Assembly: GCF_001187725.1 (NCBI RefSeq)
Contig: NZ_LGIQ01000005.1
Span: 743,148-807,147 of the forward strand
Direction: 5' to 3'
Source of the DNA: Brevibacillus reuszeri
Lineage (GTDB): Bacteria; Bacillota; Bacilli; Brevibacillales; Brevibacillaceae
Length of the DNA stretch: 64,000 bases
Shown in pieces: positions 42,373 through 51,269 of the stretch. A program made the translations under genes and the position numbers. A model generated the notes under the pieces. The model made no database searches, was not told the origin of the DNA, and saw nothing but the letters and a program-made list of their open reading frames with translations. The first letter of the stretch is position 1; every line of letters starts with the position of its first letter.

Positions 42373-45300
42373 ATGAAAAAACAGGTATTCAGCATAGGGT
42401 TGGCGTTGGTTTTGCTTCCCATAACGACTGTGAATACAAGCAGAGTCCATGCGCTTGCAGGCATAGACACGACTAGCTTTCAAACCCAAATCATGCAGGA
42501 TTTACGGAATGCAGAGTTTCCTGCCAGTGCTCAGGGTCAGATGGCGAAGGAAGGGGGAGATGCCCATTTTTCCGTTGCTGATGAATGGCTGCGAGCGGAG
42601 CATTCACTTTTAAGTGAGCAGGTATCGAGCGCACAGACCTCCTCCCTTGATATGATTGAGGCTACGAAGGCTTGGGAGGATGCAGGGGTTAAAGGAGAGG
42701 GCATGGTTGTTTCTGTCGTCGATACTGGTGTCAATCCGAAGCATCCGGATATGCCTGCCCCACGTGACAAGCGATTGGCGCAGCAAAAGTCAGGCTCTAC
42801 AAAAAAGGTCATCCCCGGATACAACTGGGCAGACCGCAATCAAACAACTGAGGACGTCGGGGAATCCCAGCATGGTGTTCACGTATCAGGCATTATTGCT
42901 GCAAATGGAAAAATGAAGGGTGTTGCTCCAGAAGCCCAAATCATTAGCGAAAAGGTGTTTTCCAACTATCAAGGGGAAGTGCCCGGATTAAGTGAATCCA
43001 TCTTGTTTGCTATTAACGATTCGATCACGAAAAAAGCGGATGTCATCAATCTGAGTCTTGGCTCCTCGGCAGGGTATGTCGATGAGGTCAACACGGAGCA
43101 AATGGCTGTCAAGCGTGCGGTAGACAACGGCGTGATTGTTGTTGCCGCGGCAGGCAATGACGCGTATTTTGGCAGTGACAAGGTGCGCGCGCAAAATCCG
43201 GATATAGCCATGATCGGTTCCCCCGGCCTTGCTCCGGATGCATTTGCAGTGGCCTCTGTCAACGCGACTTCATTGGCTGGCCACAGCTTTAGTATCCAAG
43301 GAGTGCCAGGCCTGGAACGGGTAGTTTACCTGCATGGTCATGTGGCGGCAGGAACAGCAATCAATCCAGTTACGACCTTATTGAAATCCTACCCGCTCGT
43401 CTATATGGGAAAAGGCAAAAAGGAAGACTACAACGTTTCTGTAAAAGACAAGGTTGTTCTTCTGGAACGGGGAGACATTTCATTTGACGAGAAGCTCCGT
43501 ATGGCGAAAGAAGCTGGAGCGGTTGGTGCGGTTATTTACAATAATGAGACAGGCCCGCTTTTGATCAGTGCAGAGCATCTGAAGCAATTCCCTGCTGTAT
43601 CCGTCTTGAAACAGATGGGTGAAAAAATGGCACAGGCGATTAAAAAGGGGAAGAAAGTAACGATCACCTTTGATGGCGAATATGCACAAAACCCGATGCC
43701 ATATCCTGATGGCGGGACGATCTCTGCCTTTTCTTCCTGGGGTCCGACTCCAGATCTGCAGTTCAAGCCTGAAATCTCAGCGCCAGGCGGTGGCATTTTA
43801 TCTACGGTAAAAGACTCTGATTATGCAGTGAAGAGTGGAACGTCCATGGCGACGCCTCACGTTGCAGGGGGCATGGCGCTGCTGAAGCAGGCGTACCAAA
43901 AGCAGGGGAGGAATCTGCAAGGCAGGCAGCTCGTTGAGACCCTCAAAGCAGCAGCGATGAATACTGCACAGCCGATTATGGACCCACAGCAAAGTGTAGC
44001 TGCCTTTGAAAAAGCACGGACACCGAAAATGCCATACAGTCCGCGTGTCCAGGGTGCAGGATTAATGCAAATCAACAAAGCGATCGCAACTCCCGCAATG
44101 ATTGTTGATGCAAAAGGGAAGGCTGGCGTTTCCTTGGGAGAAATCGGACCAGCGACGACCTTCTCCTTGTTTGTAGACAACAAATTTGGCAAAAAGCCGG
44201 TTACGTATCAGCTGCAAGACGAATTCGGCGTATTGACTGATGCACGCAAGGATGGTTTGAATCTCTTGACGGAGGGCCCACTCGAAGGGGCGAAGCTGCA
44301 ATTCTCAAATCCCCAGGTTACAGTAGCTCCGGGCAAGCGCAGCGAAGTGAAGGTGACTCTATCCATTCCCCCGGGCACAGCGCGTAATTTATTTGCTGAG
44401 GGCTATATCGCTTTTCAACCGGATGACAAGACGTTTCCAACCTTGCGTGTTCCTTATTTCGGCTTTTACGGCAACTGGAACGAGCCGCGCATCATGGACG
44501 AGCCGATGTGGGAGCCAGGAAGTCAGGAAAAGCGTACAGGCGTCAAAACGACCTGGTACCACGATAAGCGCAATGACAAGTGGAAGTACAAGGATTACCT
44601 GGGCGTAACAGGGGTTGGGGAGGCAGGCGCGGCAAAAATCGATCCGGCGCAAATCGCTTTTTCGCCAAATGGCGATGGTCATTACGACACGGCTGCTCCA
44701 TCCATAACGTTTTTACGCAATGCTCGTCAGGTAGTCGTGGAAGTAACCGACCAATCAGGCAAGCCGATTCGCACGCTGGTGCGTGACGAAAAGGTCGTCA
44801 AATACGATCAGTCCAAGCTCGGAACGCCGTATTACTATACCGAACGTGAAGCGTGGAGCTGGGATGGCAAAGCGTACGTCCCCGAAAAAGGAGCCTACGA
44901 GCAGGTAGCAGATGGTCAATATCATTTTTCCATCAAGGCGAAGATCGATGGGCGCAATGCCAACTGGCAAACGTTGACCTTGCCGATCCGTGTAGATACG
45001 AAGCCACCTGCCATTTCAGCGTCTGTGTCCGGGAATCGCGTGCAATGGAGCAGCCGGGACAAGGACATTCAGGGTTATTTGCTCTATGTGAACGGTAAAA
45101 AGGTTGGAGGGCCTTATTCCCCAAAAGTAACGAGTACGATTGTGAATCAGCCTGACAAAAAGATGAGTGTGGTTGCTTACGATTACGCCGGAAATATCAG
45201 TGTGGCACATTTGAATGGCAAAAGCGATACGACCCCACCATTTGTCGAGTTTCCGGACGATCTGTTCACCTACGTGAAAATTTCCAAGCAGCCGGATGTC

Positions 45301-46134
45301 GCCTTGCGAGGGAAAGTCACGGGGGAAGACATGCTGGACAGAGTCCGTTTGTCGATCAACAAGACGGTGGTAAAGGTCGAGGCAGATGGTTCGTTTGAGA
45401 CCATTCTAAGGCTTCCGGAAGGACTCAATTATGTCGTGTACAATGCTCGTGATATGTATGGAAATACACGGCAATTTACGCAGCGAGTCATTGTGGACAC
45501 GACCCCGCCGATTTTGCAGTTCCAAAATGATGGCACAGAGGATGTCCAATTCGACCCTTCGACCAAGCAAATGCTGGTTCCGATCCGGTTTATGTACCGT
45601 GACCAGACGTATAAGGGACAAATAAGTATAAACGGTCAAATTGTGAGCAGCTTTGAAGAAGATCAGCTTGAGGTACCTGCACAAAAGTATTTGACACAGA
45701 CGCTGCCGTTGAAGCATGGGGAGAACCGCATTCTGATTGAGGGCAAGGATGGGGCAGGAAATCAAAGCTCCCTGTTGCTATACGGATATGTGGATGCTAG
45801 CGCAGGTGCCATCGTCTTGAATCAGGGAGAGCAGCGGCTAAACTACAAAGCAAGGGCAGTCCCGGCTCCAACTGTGAAATTAACGCAAAGCCTGCTGGAA
45901 GCCAAAGGGGGCGAGTCGCTGCCGATCGAAGGAAAAGTAACAGGGACTGGTGCTGTCAGCCTGCACGTTCAGTATGGAAATCAGGAGCTACAGGCGGATG
46001 TCAACGATCAAGGCGCATTTCGACTCGTCCTCGATCGCATTGAAGAAGGGAAGCAAAAGCTGACTGTTGTTGCAACCGACTCGTTAGGGAGAGAAGCCCG
46101 AGCAGAAATGAATGTGATCGGTAAAAAGCGGTAG
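42373..46134 (+). CDS. Large secreted subtilisin-like serine protease with PA domain
   Basis: A 1253-residue S8 protease. Signal peptide (about 1-28), propeptide-like segment, then the catalytic domain with Asp in SVVDTGVNPKHPDM, His in SQHGVHVSGI, oxyanion Asn in AAAGND and Ser in SGTSMATPHVAGG (about residue 495). A PA domain (LLERGDISFDEKL, AGAVGAVIYNNE) is inserted before the serine. The C-terminal ~650 residues are beta-sandwich (Fn3/Ig-like and FlgD-like) modules ending without a sortase motif or SLH domain. It resembles Vpr and lactocepin. It likely digests extracellular protein. GGGGGC precedes the ATG. Confidence 0.93.
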   Translation: MKKQVFSIGLALVLLPITTVNTSRVHALAGIDTTSFQTQIMQDLRNAEFPASAQGQMAKEGGDAHFSVADEWLRAEHSLLSEQVSSAQTSSLDMIEATKAWEDAGVKGEGMVVSVVDTGVNPKHPDMPAPRDKRLAQQKSGSTKKVIPGYNWADRNQTTEDVGESQHGVHVSGIIAANGKMKGVAPEAQIISEKVFSNYQGEVPGLSESILFAINDSITKKADVINLSLGSSAGYVDEVNTEQMAVKRAVDNGVIVVAAAGNDAYFGSDKVRAQNPDIAMIGSPGLAPDAFAVASVNATSLAGHSFSIQGVPGLERVVYLHGHVAAGTAINPVTTLLKSYPLVYMGKGKKEDYNVSVKDKVVLLERGDISFDEKLRMAKEAGAVGAVIYNNETGPLLISAEHLKQFPAVSVLKQMGEKMAQAIKKGKKVTITFDGEYAQNPMPYPDGGTISAFSSWGPTPDLQFKPEISAPGGGILSTVKDSDYAVKSGTSMATPHVAGGMALLKQAYQKQGRNLQGRQLVETLKAAAMNTAQPIMDPQQSVAAFEKARTPKMPYSPRVQGAGLMQINKAIATPAMIVDAKGKAGVSLGEIGPATTFSLFVDNKFGKKPVTYQLQDEFGVLTDARKDGLNLLTEGPLEGAKLQFSNPQVTVAPGKRSEVKVTLSIPPGTARNLFAEGYIAFQPDDKTFPTLRVPYFGFYGNWNEPRIMDEPMWEPGSQEKRTGVKTTWYHDKRNDKWKYKDYLGVTGVGEAGAAKIDPAQIAFSPNGDGHYDTAAPSITFLRNARQVVVEVTDQSGKPIRTLVRDEKVVKYDQSKLGTPYYYTEREAWSWDGKAYVPEKGAYEQVADGQYHFSIKAKIDGRNANWQTLTLPIRVDTKPPAISASVSGNRVQWSSRDKDIQGYLLYVNGKKVGGPYSPKVTSTIVNQPDKKMSVVAYDYAGNISVAHLNGKSDTTPPFVEFPDDLFTYVKISKQPDVALRGKVTGEDMLDRVRLSINKTVVKVEADGSFETILRLPEGLNYVVYNARDMYGNTRQFTQRVIVDTTPPILQFQNDGTEDVQFDPSTKQMLVPIRFMYRDQTYKGQISINGQIVSSFEEDQLEVPAQKYLTQTLPLKHGENRILIEGKDGAGNQSSLLLYGYVDASAGAIVLNQGEQRLNYKARAVPAPTVKLTQSLLEAKGGESLPIEGKVTGTGAVSLHVQYGNQELQADVNDQGAFRLVLDRIEEGKQKLTVVATDSLGREARAEMNVIGKKR

Positions 46135-46144
46135 AACAAAGGAA

Positions 46145-46186
46145 AGATACCCGGCGTAGCGGATGATTTGGCTGCTGTCGGGTATT
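46145..46186 (+). terminator. Possible weak terminator after the protease gene
   Basis: ATACCCG and CGGGTAT can pair around a ~24-base loop; the following TTGTGTCTT is only moderately T-rich. Confidence 0.4.
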
Positions 46187-46209
46187 TGTGTCTTGGGAGG
46201 GAAAATTTG

Positions 46210-46638
46210 ATGTTTTATCATGGGATCAAGTGGGAATATGTAATGAGGGAGTATCCGTTGCTTTCCCCGCGACGCATCGTTAGCAAGCATCGGAAGGATC
46301 AAGCCCTCGATCGTAAGCATTTGCTTCAACAATTTGGCTTGGAGCCGGTTCATTTACTCGAAGCTGATGAGAACTACCCGCCTGAGAGATGTATCCTCGA
46401 ATGCTTTGAGTTTGGAGATACCGTCTTTGCGTTTGAACGTTTGGAGCTTCCGATCTGGCAGTTAAGTAACCATGAAGTAGGAGTCGAAGTGCTTGATTTG
46501 CGGTCCTGTACGACTATTTTTTCTATACGATATGAGACTAAAGTAGAATCGTTTTTTCCGGGAATTCCGTATATAAGAGACTTTTTTCCTACATTTTCTG
46601 GTAATGACTCTTGCAACTGCCAAAAATCGACATTATGA
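46210..46638 (+). CDS. Hypothetical protein
   Basis: A 142-residue protein, not recognised. GGGAGGG stands about eight bases before ATG 46210; the frame is open upstream to 46168 without a site. It has no signal peptide or membrane helix, is rich in aromatic and acidic residues, and has three cysteines close to the C-terminus or middle (RCILECFEFGD, SCNC). It lies between the protease and a CheX-like gene. Confidence 0.6.
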   Translation: MFYHGIKWEYVMREYPLLSPRRIVSKHRKDQALDRKHLLQQFGLEPVHLLEADENYPPERCILECFEFGDTVFAFERLELPIWQLSNHEVGVEVLDLRSCTTIFSIRYETKVESFFPGIPYIRDFFPTFSGNDSCNCQKSTL

Positions 46639-46682
46639 TATGAATACGACAGATAATTGCCCGGGAAAGGAAGAGAGTGAAG

Positions 46683-47141
46683 ATGCTAGTCCAATACTTA
46701 GATCCGTTTTTAGAATCTGCCTCATCGGTGATTTCGCAGGTGTGCAATGTCGATATCACTCGTGGAGAGTTGGCCGAAAAGGAATGGATACATCGAGAGG
46801 GCCATACCTGGATTCGTATTGGGATGACCGGTCAATTGCAAGGAGATGTATTTTTTGGTCTCCAGGAGGAATTGGCTCTGCGAATCATTTCTGCTATGAT
46901 GGGCGGTTTTCCTGTCAACAAAATGGATGAAATTGGAAAAAGTGCAATTTCAGAGCTGGGAAACATGATTTCGGGGAATGCGAGTACGATTTTGTCCAAT
47001 CGGGGTGTGTTGGTTGATATTACGCCACCACTATTTTTGCTGAATCGGGAGTTGCAAGAGATCACAGGAATGGCACTGACTGCGCCACTGGATTTGCATG
47101 ATATGGGTACGATGGAAATTCAGATCGTGATCATCAGATAG
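46683..47141 (+). CDS. CheX-like chemotaxis phosphatase family protein
   Basis: A 152-residue protein with one copy of the CheC/CheX active-site motif: SAISELGNMISGNAS (Glu and Asn about residues 91-95) following FFGLQEELALRIISAMMGG. CheX enzymes remove phosphate from CheY-P. No other chemotaxis gene lies nearby, so it may serve a different response regulator. ATG 46683 follows GGAAGAGAG; GTG 46677 is also possible. Confidence 0.82.
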   Translation: MLVQYLDPFLESASSVISQVCNVDITRGELAEKEWIHREGHTWIRIGMTGQLQGDVFFGLQEELALRIISAMMGGFPVNKMDEIGKSAISELGNMISGNASTILSNRGVLVDITPPLFLLNRELQEITGMALTAPLDLHDMGTMEIQIVIIR

Positions 47142-47201
47142 GCGGCAGAAGCCGTCTTTTTTCTATGGAAGCATAATAAGCAGACATGGGGAGGAAGAGC
47201 A

Positions 47202-48452
47202 ATGGACGCTTTGCACATGCAAATGAGCATTTTACCTTTACACATGCGTGATCAGGTACGCGATCGTTGGCTGCAACTCAGATTAGACACGATTTTGCCA
47301 GTCATCATGGCAAAGCATCAACTGGATATGTGGGTGCTTATCGCTCGAGAATACCACGAGGATCCGATTATGGAGACGCTGTTTCCGGCTGCCATTGACA
47401 GCTCAAGGAGATTGACGATCATCGTGTTTGTGTTAAACCAGGATAAAACAGTGGAGAGGCTAGTCATACATACGAATCCTAGCTTTGAGCCGTTTTATCA
47501 ACGGGTGTGGGAGCCGGCAGAAGAAGATCAGTGGAAGTGTTTGGCTAGAATTGTTGCCGACAAAAAGCCGCAGAGCATTGGAGTGAATGTATCTGATGAT
47601 TACAGCTTTTGCGATGGGCTGTCACACTCGTATTATACAAAATTGCTGCATACACTGGGCGAGGAGCACGCGGCCCTCGTAAGGAGTGCAGAGCAAGTGG
47701 CACTGGATTGGCTGCAGCTGCGCAGTGACGAGGAATTGATGGCATATCCGACTATCGGGGCAATAACCAGAAAGTTGGCACAAGAGGCGCTTTCCAATCA
47801 AGTGATTCATCCAGGGATTACAACTACGACGGAAGTGGTACGCTGGATCCGGCAACGTGTAATTGATTTGGGAATGCAAACCTCATTTTATCCGACGGTA
47901 GATGTCATTCGGAAAGGATGCGGAAAGCTCGATGATGTGGTAATCATACCAGGTGACATCATTCATCTGGACTTCGGGATTCATTACTTAGGGCTTGCAA
48001 CGGATACTCAGCAGCTTGCCTATGTTTTGCACATAGATGAGCATGAGGTTCCAAAAGGCTTGCAGGATGCCATGCAGACAGCCAATCGACTGGAAGACAT
48101 CATGTGTGAGAATTTCCGTGAAAAGCAGACAGGGAATGAGCTTTTTGCCGCATGTATCCAGCAGGCTCAGGACGAAGGAATACGAGCGATGATTTACTCG
48201 CATCCGATTGGCACGCACTGTCACGCGGCAGGACCGCTCATTGGCTTGTATGACAGGCAGGAAGCCATTCCGGTCAGAGGAGAGCTTGTGATCCAGAATC
48301 AGACATGCTACGCCATGGAGTTTAATATCCGTCAGTACATACCCGAGTGGGATGAGGAAATCCCTATTTATTTGGAGGAATCGGTTGCTTTCAAGGACGA
48401 TCAGGTACTTTACCTGGCGAAAAGGCAAACAGACTTTTACATCATCCGGTAA
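47202..48452 (+). CDS. M24 family metallopeptidase (Xaa-Pro aminopeptidase-like)
   Basis: A 416-residue protein with an N-terminal creatinase-like domain and a C-terminal pita-bread domain. Metal ligands appear as two Asp in HLDFGIHYLGLATDT, His in SHPIGTHCHAAG, Glu in AMEFN and Glu in YLEESV. This fits dinuclear-metal prolyl aminopeptidases, although the ligand spacing is loose and another hydrolase activity is possible. GGGGAGGAAG precedes the ATG. Confidence 0.82.
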   Translation: MDALHMQMSILPLHMRDQVRDRWLQLRLDTILPVIMAKHQLDMWVLIAREYHEDPIMETLFPAAIDSSRRLTIIVFVLNQDKTVERLVIHTNPSFEPFYQRVWEPAEEDQWKCLARIVADKKPQSIGVNVSDDYSFCDGLSHSYYTKLLHTLGEEHAALVRSAEQVALDWLQLRSDEELMAYPTIGAITRKLAQEALSNQVIHPGITTTTEVVRWIRQRVIDLGMQTSFYPTVDVIRKGCGKLDDVVIIPGDIIHLDFGIHYLGLATDTQQLAYVLHIDEHEVPKGLQDAMQTANRLEDIMCENFREKQTGNELFAACIQQAQDEGIRAMIYSHPIGTHCHAAGPLIGLYDRQEAIPVRGELVIQNQTCYAMEFNIRQYIPEWDEEIPIYLEESVAFKDDQVLYLAKRQTDFYIIR

Positions 48453-48671
48453 AGGGAATGAATCGGACCTGTCCACTCTGAATGGGCAGGTTCTTTTTAG
48501 CAAGTTTGGGCCGCCATAAATGTAACTGTCACTTCTTTGCCAAAAAGCCTCAGGAAGGGTTATCTCCCAAATCCATTATCTGAAATATAAAAAAACATAA
48601 AATATTTTTGATTGTCTGGATGATTTTTTTTAGATGGTGTATTGTTGGAAATAGTGAGGGGGTATGAAGGC

Positions 48672-49535
48672 TTGTCATATGTAAGACAACTGCTCGGAAT
48701 GTTCATTTTAGTGATCGCTGTTTGTGGCGGGCCGTTCATGCTGTATACGGTCAAGGAAGAGATTGTGTTTGAACCTGAAAATGTGGTCGTACGGTCGGTT
48801 TACCTGATTCAGCAGATCGCTACAGGCTCGCTTGGCACCTATTACTTGGGCGACAATGAGAGAAGCATCGCTGAGGATATTCTTCCTTTTGCTCTGAGTA
48901 CGTTTGAGCTGCTATTTTCGAGTGTCTGTATTGCTGTTATTGCAAGTTTGATTTTTGGTCTGTTTCTACAGCGGTTCGGCATGGTGCGGCAGTTCCAAAA
49001 GCTGTTGAACCTGTTATCGACGATACCGGACTTTATTCTGATTTTTTTGTCGATTTTGGCTGCCGTCAGTTTTTACAAGCTGACCAATATCCGGATTATT
49101 ACCTTGTCACCAACGAGTGATTCAGCGAATACCTGGTTTCCGATCACGCTTCTGGCCATTGGACCTACGATCTTCCTGATGAAGGTAGTGAGTCTCAAAT
49201 ACGTTCAGATTGGCGGGGAGGACTACATCAAGACTGCTTTGGCAAAAGGGATGGGGATTTGGCATGTTCTCATCCATCATGTATACAAAAACATCAAGCC
49301 ATTCTTACTGGCTGACCTGAAAAAGACAATTGCGATTACGGTGGCGAATCTGTTCGTCGTGGAATATTTGCTGAATGTGGTCGGCTTGACCCGCTTTATT
49401 TTCAGCAAAAACGCACCGTATCAGTTTAATTCCGCTGTCATGGGACTACTTGGTATCATCCTTTTGTCTATTCTTGTGTATTTCCTGGTTCGCGCCGTTC
49501 TGTACTTGTTTGAACGAGCGGTCGTCTATAAGTAG
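48672..49535 (+). CDS. ABC transporter permease, dipeptide/oligopeptide type (DppB-like)
   Basis: A 287-residue protein with six membrane helices and the permease contact loop (EDYIKTALAKGMGIWHVLIHHVYKN, in parts), as in OppB/DppB. The TTG at 48672 is chosen because AGGGGG lies nine bases upstream; TTG 48642 and GTG 48654 are in frame but lie before this site. It is followed 34 bases later by a partner permease. No binding protein or ATPase gene is adjacent. Confidence 0.82.
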   Translation: MSYVRQLLGMFILVIAVCGGPFMLYTVKEEIVFEPENVVVRSVYLIQQIATGSLGTYYLGDNERSIAEDILPFALSTFELLFSSVCIAVIASLIFGLFLQRFGMVRQFQKLLNLLSTIPDFILIFLSILAAVSFYKLTNIRIITLSPTSDSANTWFPITLLAIGPTIFLMKVVSLKYVQIGGEDYIKTALAKGMGIWHVLIHHVYKNIKPFLLADLKKTIAITVANLFVVEYLLNVVGLTRFIFSKNAPYQFNSAVMGLLGIILLSILVYFLVRAVLYLFERAVVYK

Positions 49536-49569
49536 TCGCTACATTTATCGGTATGAGTGAGGTTTTTCT

Positions 49570-50493
49570 ATGCAGAAACGATTCAATTGGTCTTTATGGA
49601 CAGGCTCGATCCTTGTACTGCTCCTGGTTGTGATTGCCTTGGTCGGTCCCATTGTTGCCCCGTATGAGCTGGACTTTCAGGAAAAGACTCGGAATGAGAC
49701 CGTGAACGGCAAATCCGTCATCATTTCACCGCCACTTCCACCGTCGGATGCGCATTTATTCGGTACGGACAAGTGGGGCTATGACCTGCTCACATTGCTT
49801 TTGCACGGGGCTCCCTATACGGTGTTCGTGACACTGGCTATCGCGGCAGTCAGAGTGGTTCTCGGCTCAGTGATCGGGCTGTATATCGGTATTCAAGACA
49901 AACCACAGCGCTGGTGGCTGGCAATTGAGAATGCTTGGGGCTATATGCCGATTTTCATACCGGTCTACTTTCTGCTAAAAGGGGTGAGTATCAATCCGCT
50001 GATGCCTACCTCGACATTAGTCACGCTATTCATTGGAGTTGTCGCGGTTTTGGGTGCACCGAGTGTCGCCTCGTCCATCCGCCAGAAGACTGAGCAAATC
50101 AAAGATACCCAGTATGTTCTGGCTGCTACTTCACTTGGAGCGGGGCGGGAGCAAATTATTTTCCGTCATATCTTGCCCCATTTAAAAGAGCAGCTGATTA
50201 TCATTCTGGTGACGGAAATGGTTGCGATCATGACCTTGATGGGGCTATTGGGGATGTTCGATTTATTTGTGGGTGGGACCAAAATGACGACGGATCCCGT
50301 CATTTACCACTCCATTACACATGAGTGGGCAGGGCTTTTGGGATCATACAGAGGCTTTGTATACAGCAATTTTACCTGGATTTTCCTCACCCCATTGATT
50401 GCGTTCGTTGTAGCGGTCGGTTCATTTTCGTTGCTCGCTAAAGGGCTGCGGGAGAAATTTGAGCAGACCTACCATCGGACTCCGTTTATTTAA
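49570..50493 (+). CDS. ABC transporter permease, dipeptide/oligopeptide type (DppC-like)
   Basis: A 307-residue DppC-type permease: N-terminal helix, the HLFGTDKWGYDLL motif typical of this subunit, then five helices with the contact loop DTQYVLAATSLGAGREQIIFRHILPH (in parts). It forms a heterodimeric channel with the preceding gene. The ATPase and binding protein must be supplied from elsewhere. A terminator follows. Confidence 0.85.
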   Translation: MQKRFNWSLWTGSILVLLLVVIALVGPIVAPYELDFQEKTRNETVNGKSVIISPPLPPSDAHLFGTDKWGYDLLTLLLHGAPYTVFVTLAIAAVRVVLGSVIGLYIGIQDKPQRWWLAIENAWGYMPIFIPVYFLLKGVSINPLMPTSTLVTLFIGVVAVLGAPSVASSIRQKTEQIKDTQYVLAATSLGAGREQIIFRHILPHLKEQLIIILVTEMVAIMTLMGLLGMFDLFVGGTKMTTDPVIYHSITHEWAGLLGSYRGFVYSNFTWIFLTPLIAFVVAVGSFSLLAKGLREKFEQTYHRTPFI

Positions 50494-50512
50494 CCTTGAA
50501 AATGGTGATTGT

Positions 50513-50551
50513 GGCTCCCTTTATCGAATGAGATGAGGGGAGCTTTTGTTT
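50513..50551 (+). terminator. Terminator of the permease pair
   Basis: GGCTCCC pairs with GGGGAGCT and is followed by TTTTGTTTT. Confidence 0.65.
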
Positions 50552-50881
50552 TGAAGGCAGAGCCAGATTGATTCAAGCGGAAGCGAGCCAGAAATAAAGA
50601 TGGTAAACCAAAATAAAATGAGGGCGAAAATACGGGAGCAGTACGTATGCCATTTGAATAGACTGGAGTGTCGGGGGCGGTGTTGGCTATGGGTTCCGAC
50701 ATCAGCTTCCTACAGAGTCATTCGCGCATTGACCGGGAGCCAAAGGCATTAGACGAAGAACGTCGTCCCAAAGTAACGTGTTCACGGTATTATTGATGAT
50801 CTTTGTTTTCAGCGTTCGGAACCCATTGCCCTTTTTCTGAATAGGATGTATGGCAAAAGCCTAAAATCCTTGAAATTCCGG
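50552..50881. other. Intergenic sequence without a recognised gene
   Basis: No convincing coding frame is seen between the permease terminator and the gerE promoter. A 38-codon frame from GTG 50680 to TGA lies in a G-rich context but has a weak binding site and no recognisable sequence. Confidence 0.5.
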
Positions 50882-50910
50882 CACCATCACCCACCCCCCA
50901 TCATAGGATA
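50882..50910 (+). promoter_or_regulatory. Sigma-K type promoter of gerE
   Basis: CACC and CATAGGATA are separated by 16 bases, an exact fit to the mother-cell sigma-K consensus (AC near -35, CATANNNTA at -10). It lies 61 bases before the gerE start. In B. subtilis gerE is transcribed by sigma-K. Confidence 0.75.
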
Positions 50911-50970
50911 AGGTGACTCTGTAATCCCTCAACCTTGTTCCTGTAGAGCCCACAAGGAGGGGTGGCACGA

Positions 50971-51165
50971 TTGAAGGGTAGCGACCAAACCAAGCCGTTG
51001 TTAACGAATCGCGAAAGAGAAGTGTTTGAACTCTTGGTCCAAGATAAGACAACCAAAGAGATTGCCGGACAACTCTTCATCAGCGAAAAGACTGTGCGGA
51101 ATCACATTAGTAATGAAATGCGTACCTTTTGCAAACAAAAAAGAGCTTTACTAATCAATATGTAA
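50971..51165 (+). pseudogene. gerE: gerE interrupted after codon 48 by a prophage (5' part)
   Basis: Codons 1-48 are an almost exact copy of GerE, the late mother-cell LuxR-type regulator of spore coat genes: KPLLT-REREVFELLVQDKTTKEIA and FISEKTVRNHISN, read in parts. From codon 49 the expected ~25-residue end (which starts AMQKLGVKGRSQ in B. subtilis) is replaced by 16 unrelated residues and a stop. The break falls inside the DNA-recognition helix, so this product should not work. A TTG start at 50971, with AAGGAGG upstream, gives the right N-terminal length. The 3' part is expected at the far end of the prophage, outside the window. Confidence 0.88.
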
Positions 51166-51269
51166 AGGGTATTTTTAATTAGTGCAAAGTGTGAAAACTA
51201 CCACATTCTTACAGCGGAGATTAGTATGCACTTTGGCTAGAATGGATAGTAATAAGGAGTGACAAGCCT

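Noticed and set aside
50490..50702. Minus-strand 70-codon frame between the permeases and gerE
   Set aside because: No family, weak start, overlaps the permease terminator hairpin.
50971..51165. Intact short LuxR-type regulator
   Set aside because: The frame is complete, but the match to GerE ends in the recognition helix and the final 16 residues are unrelated, so it is treated as an interrupted gene.
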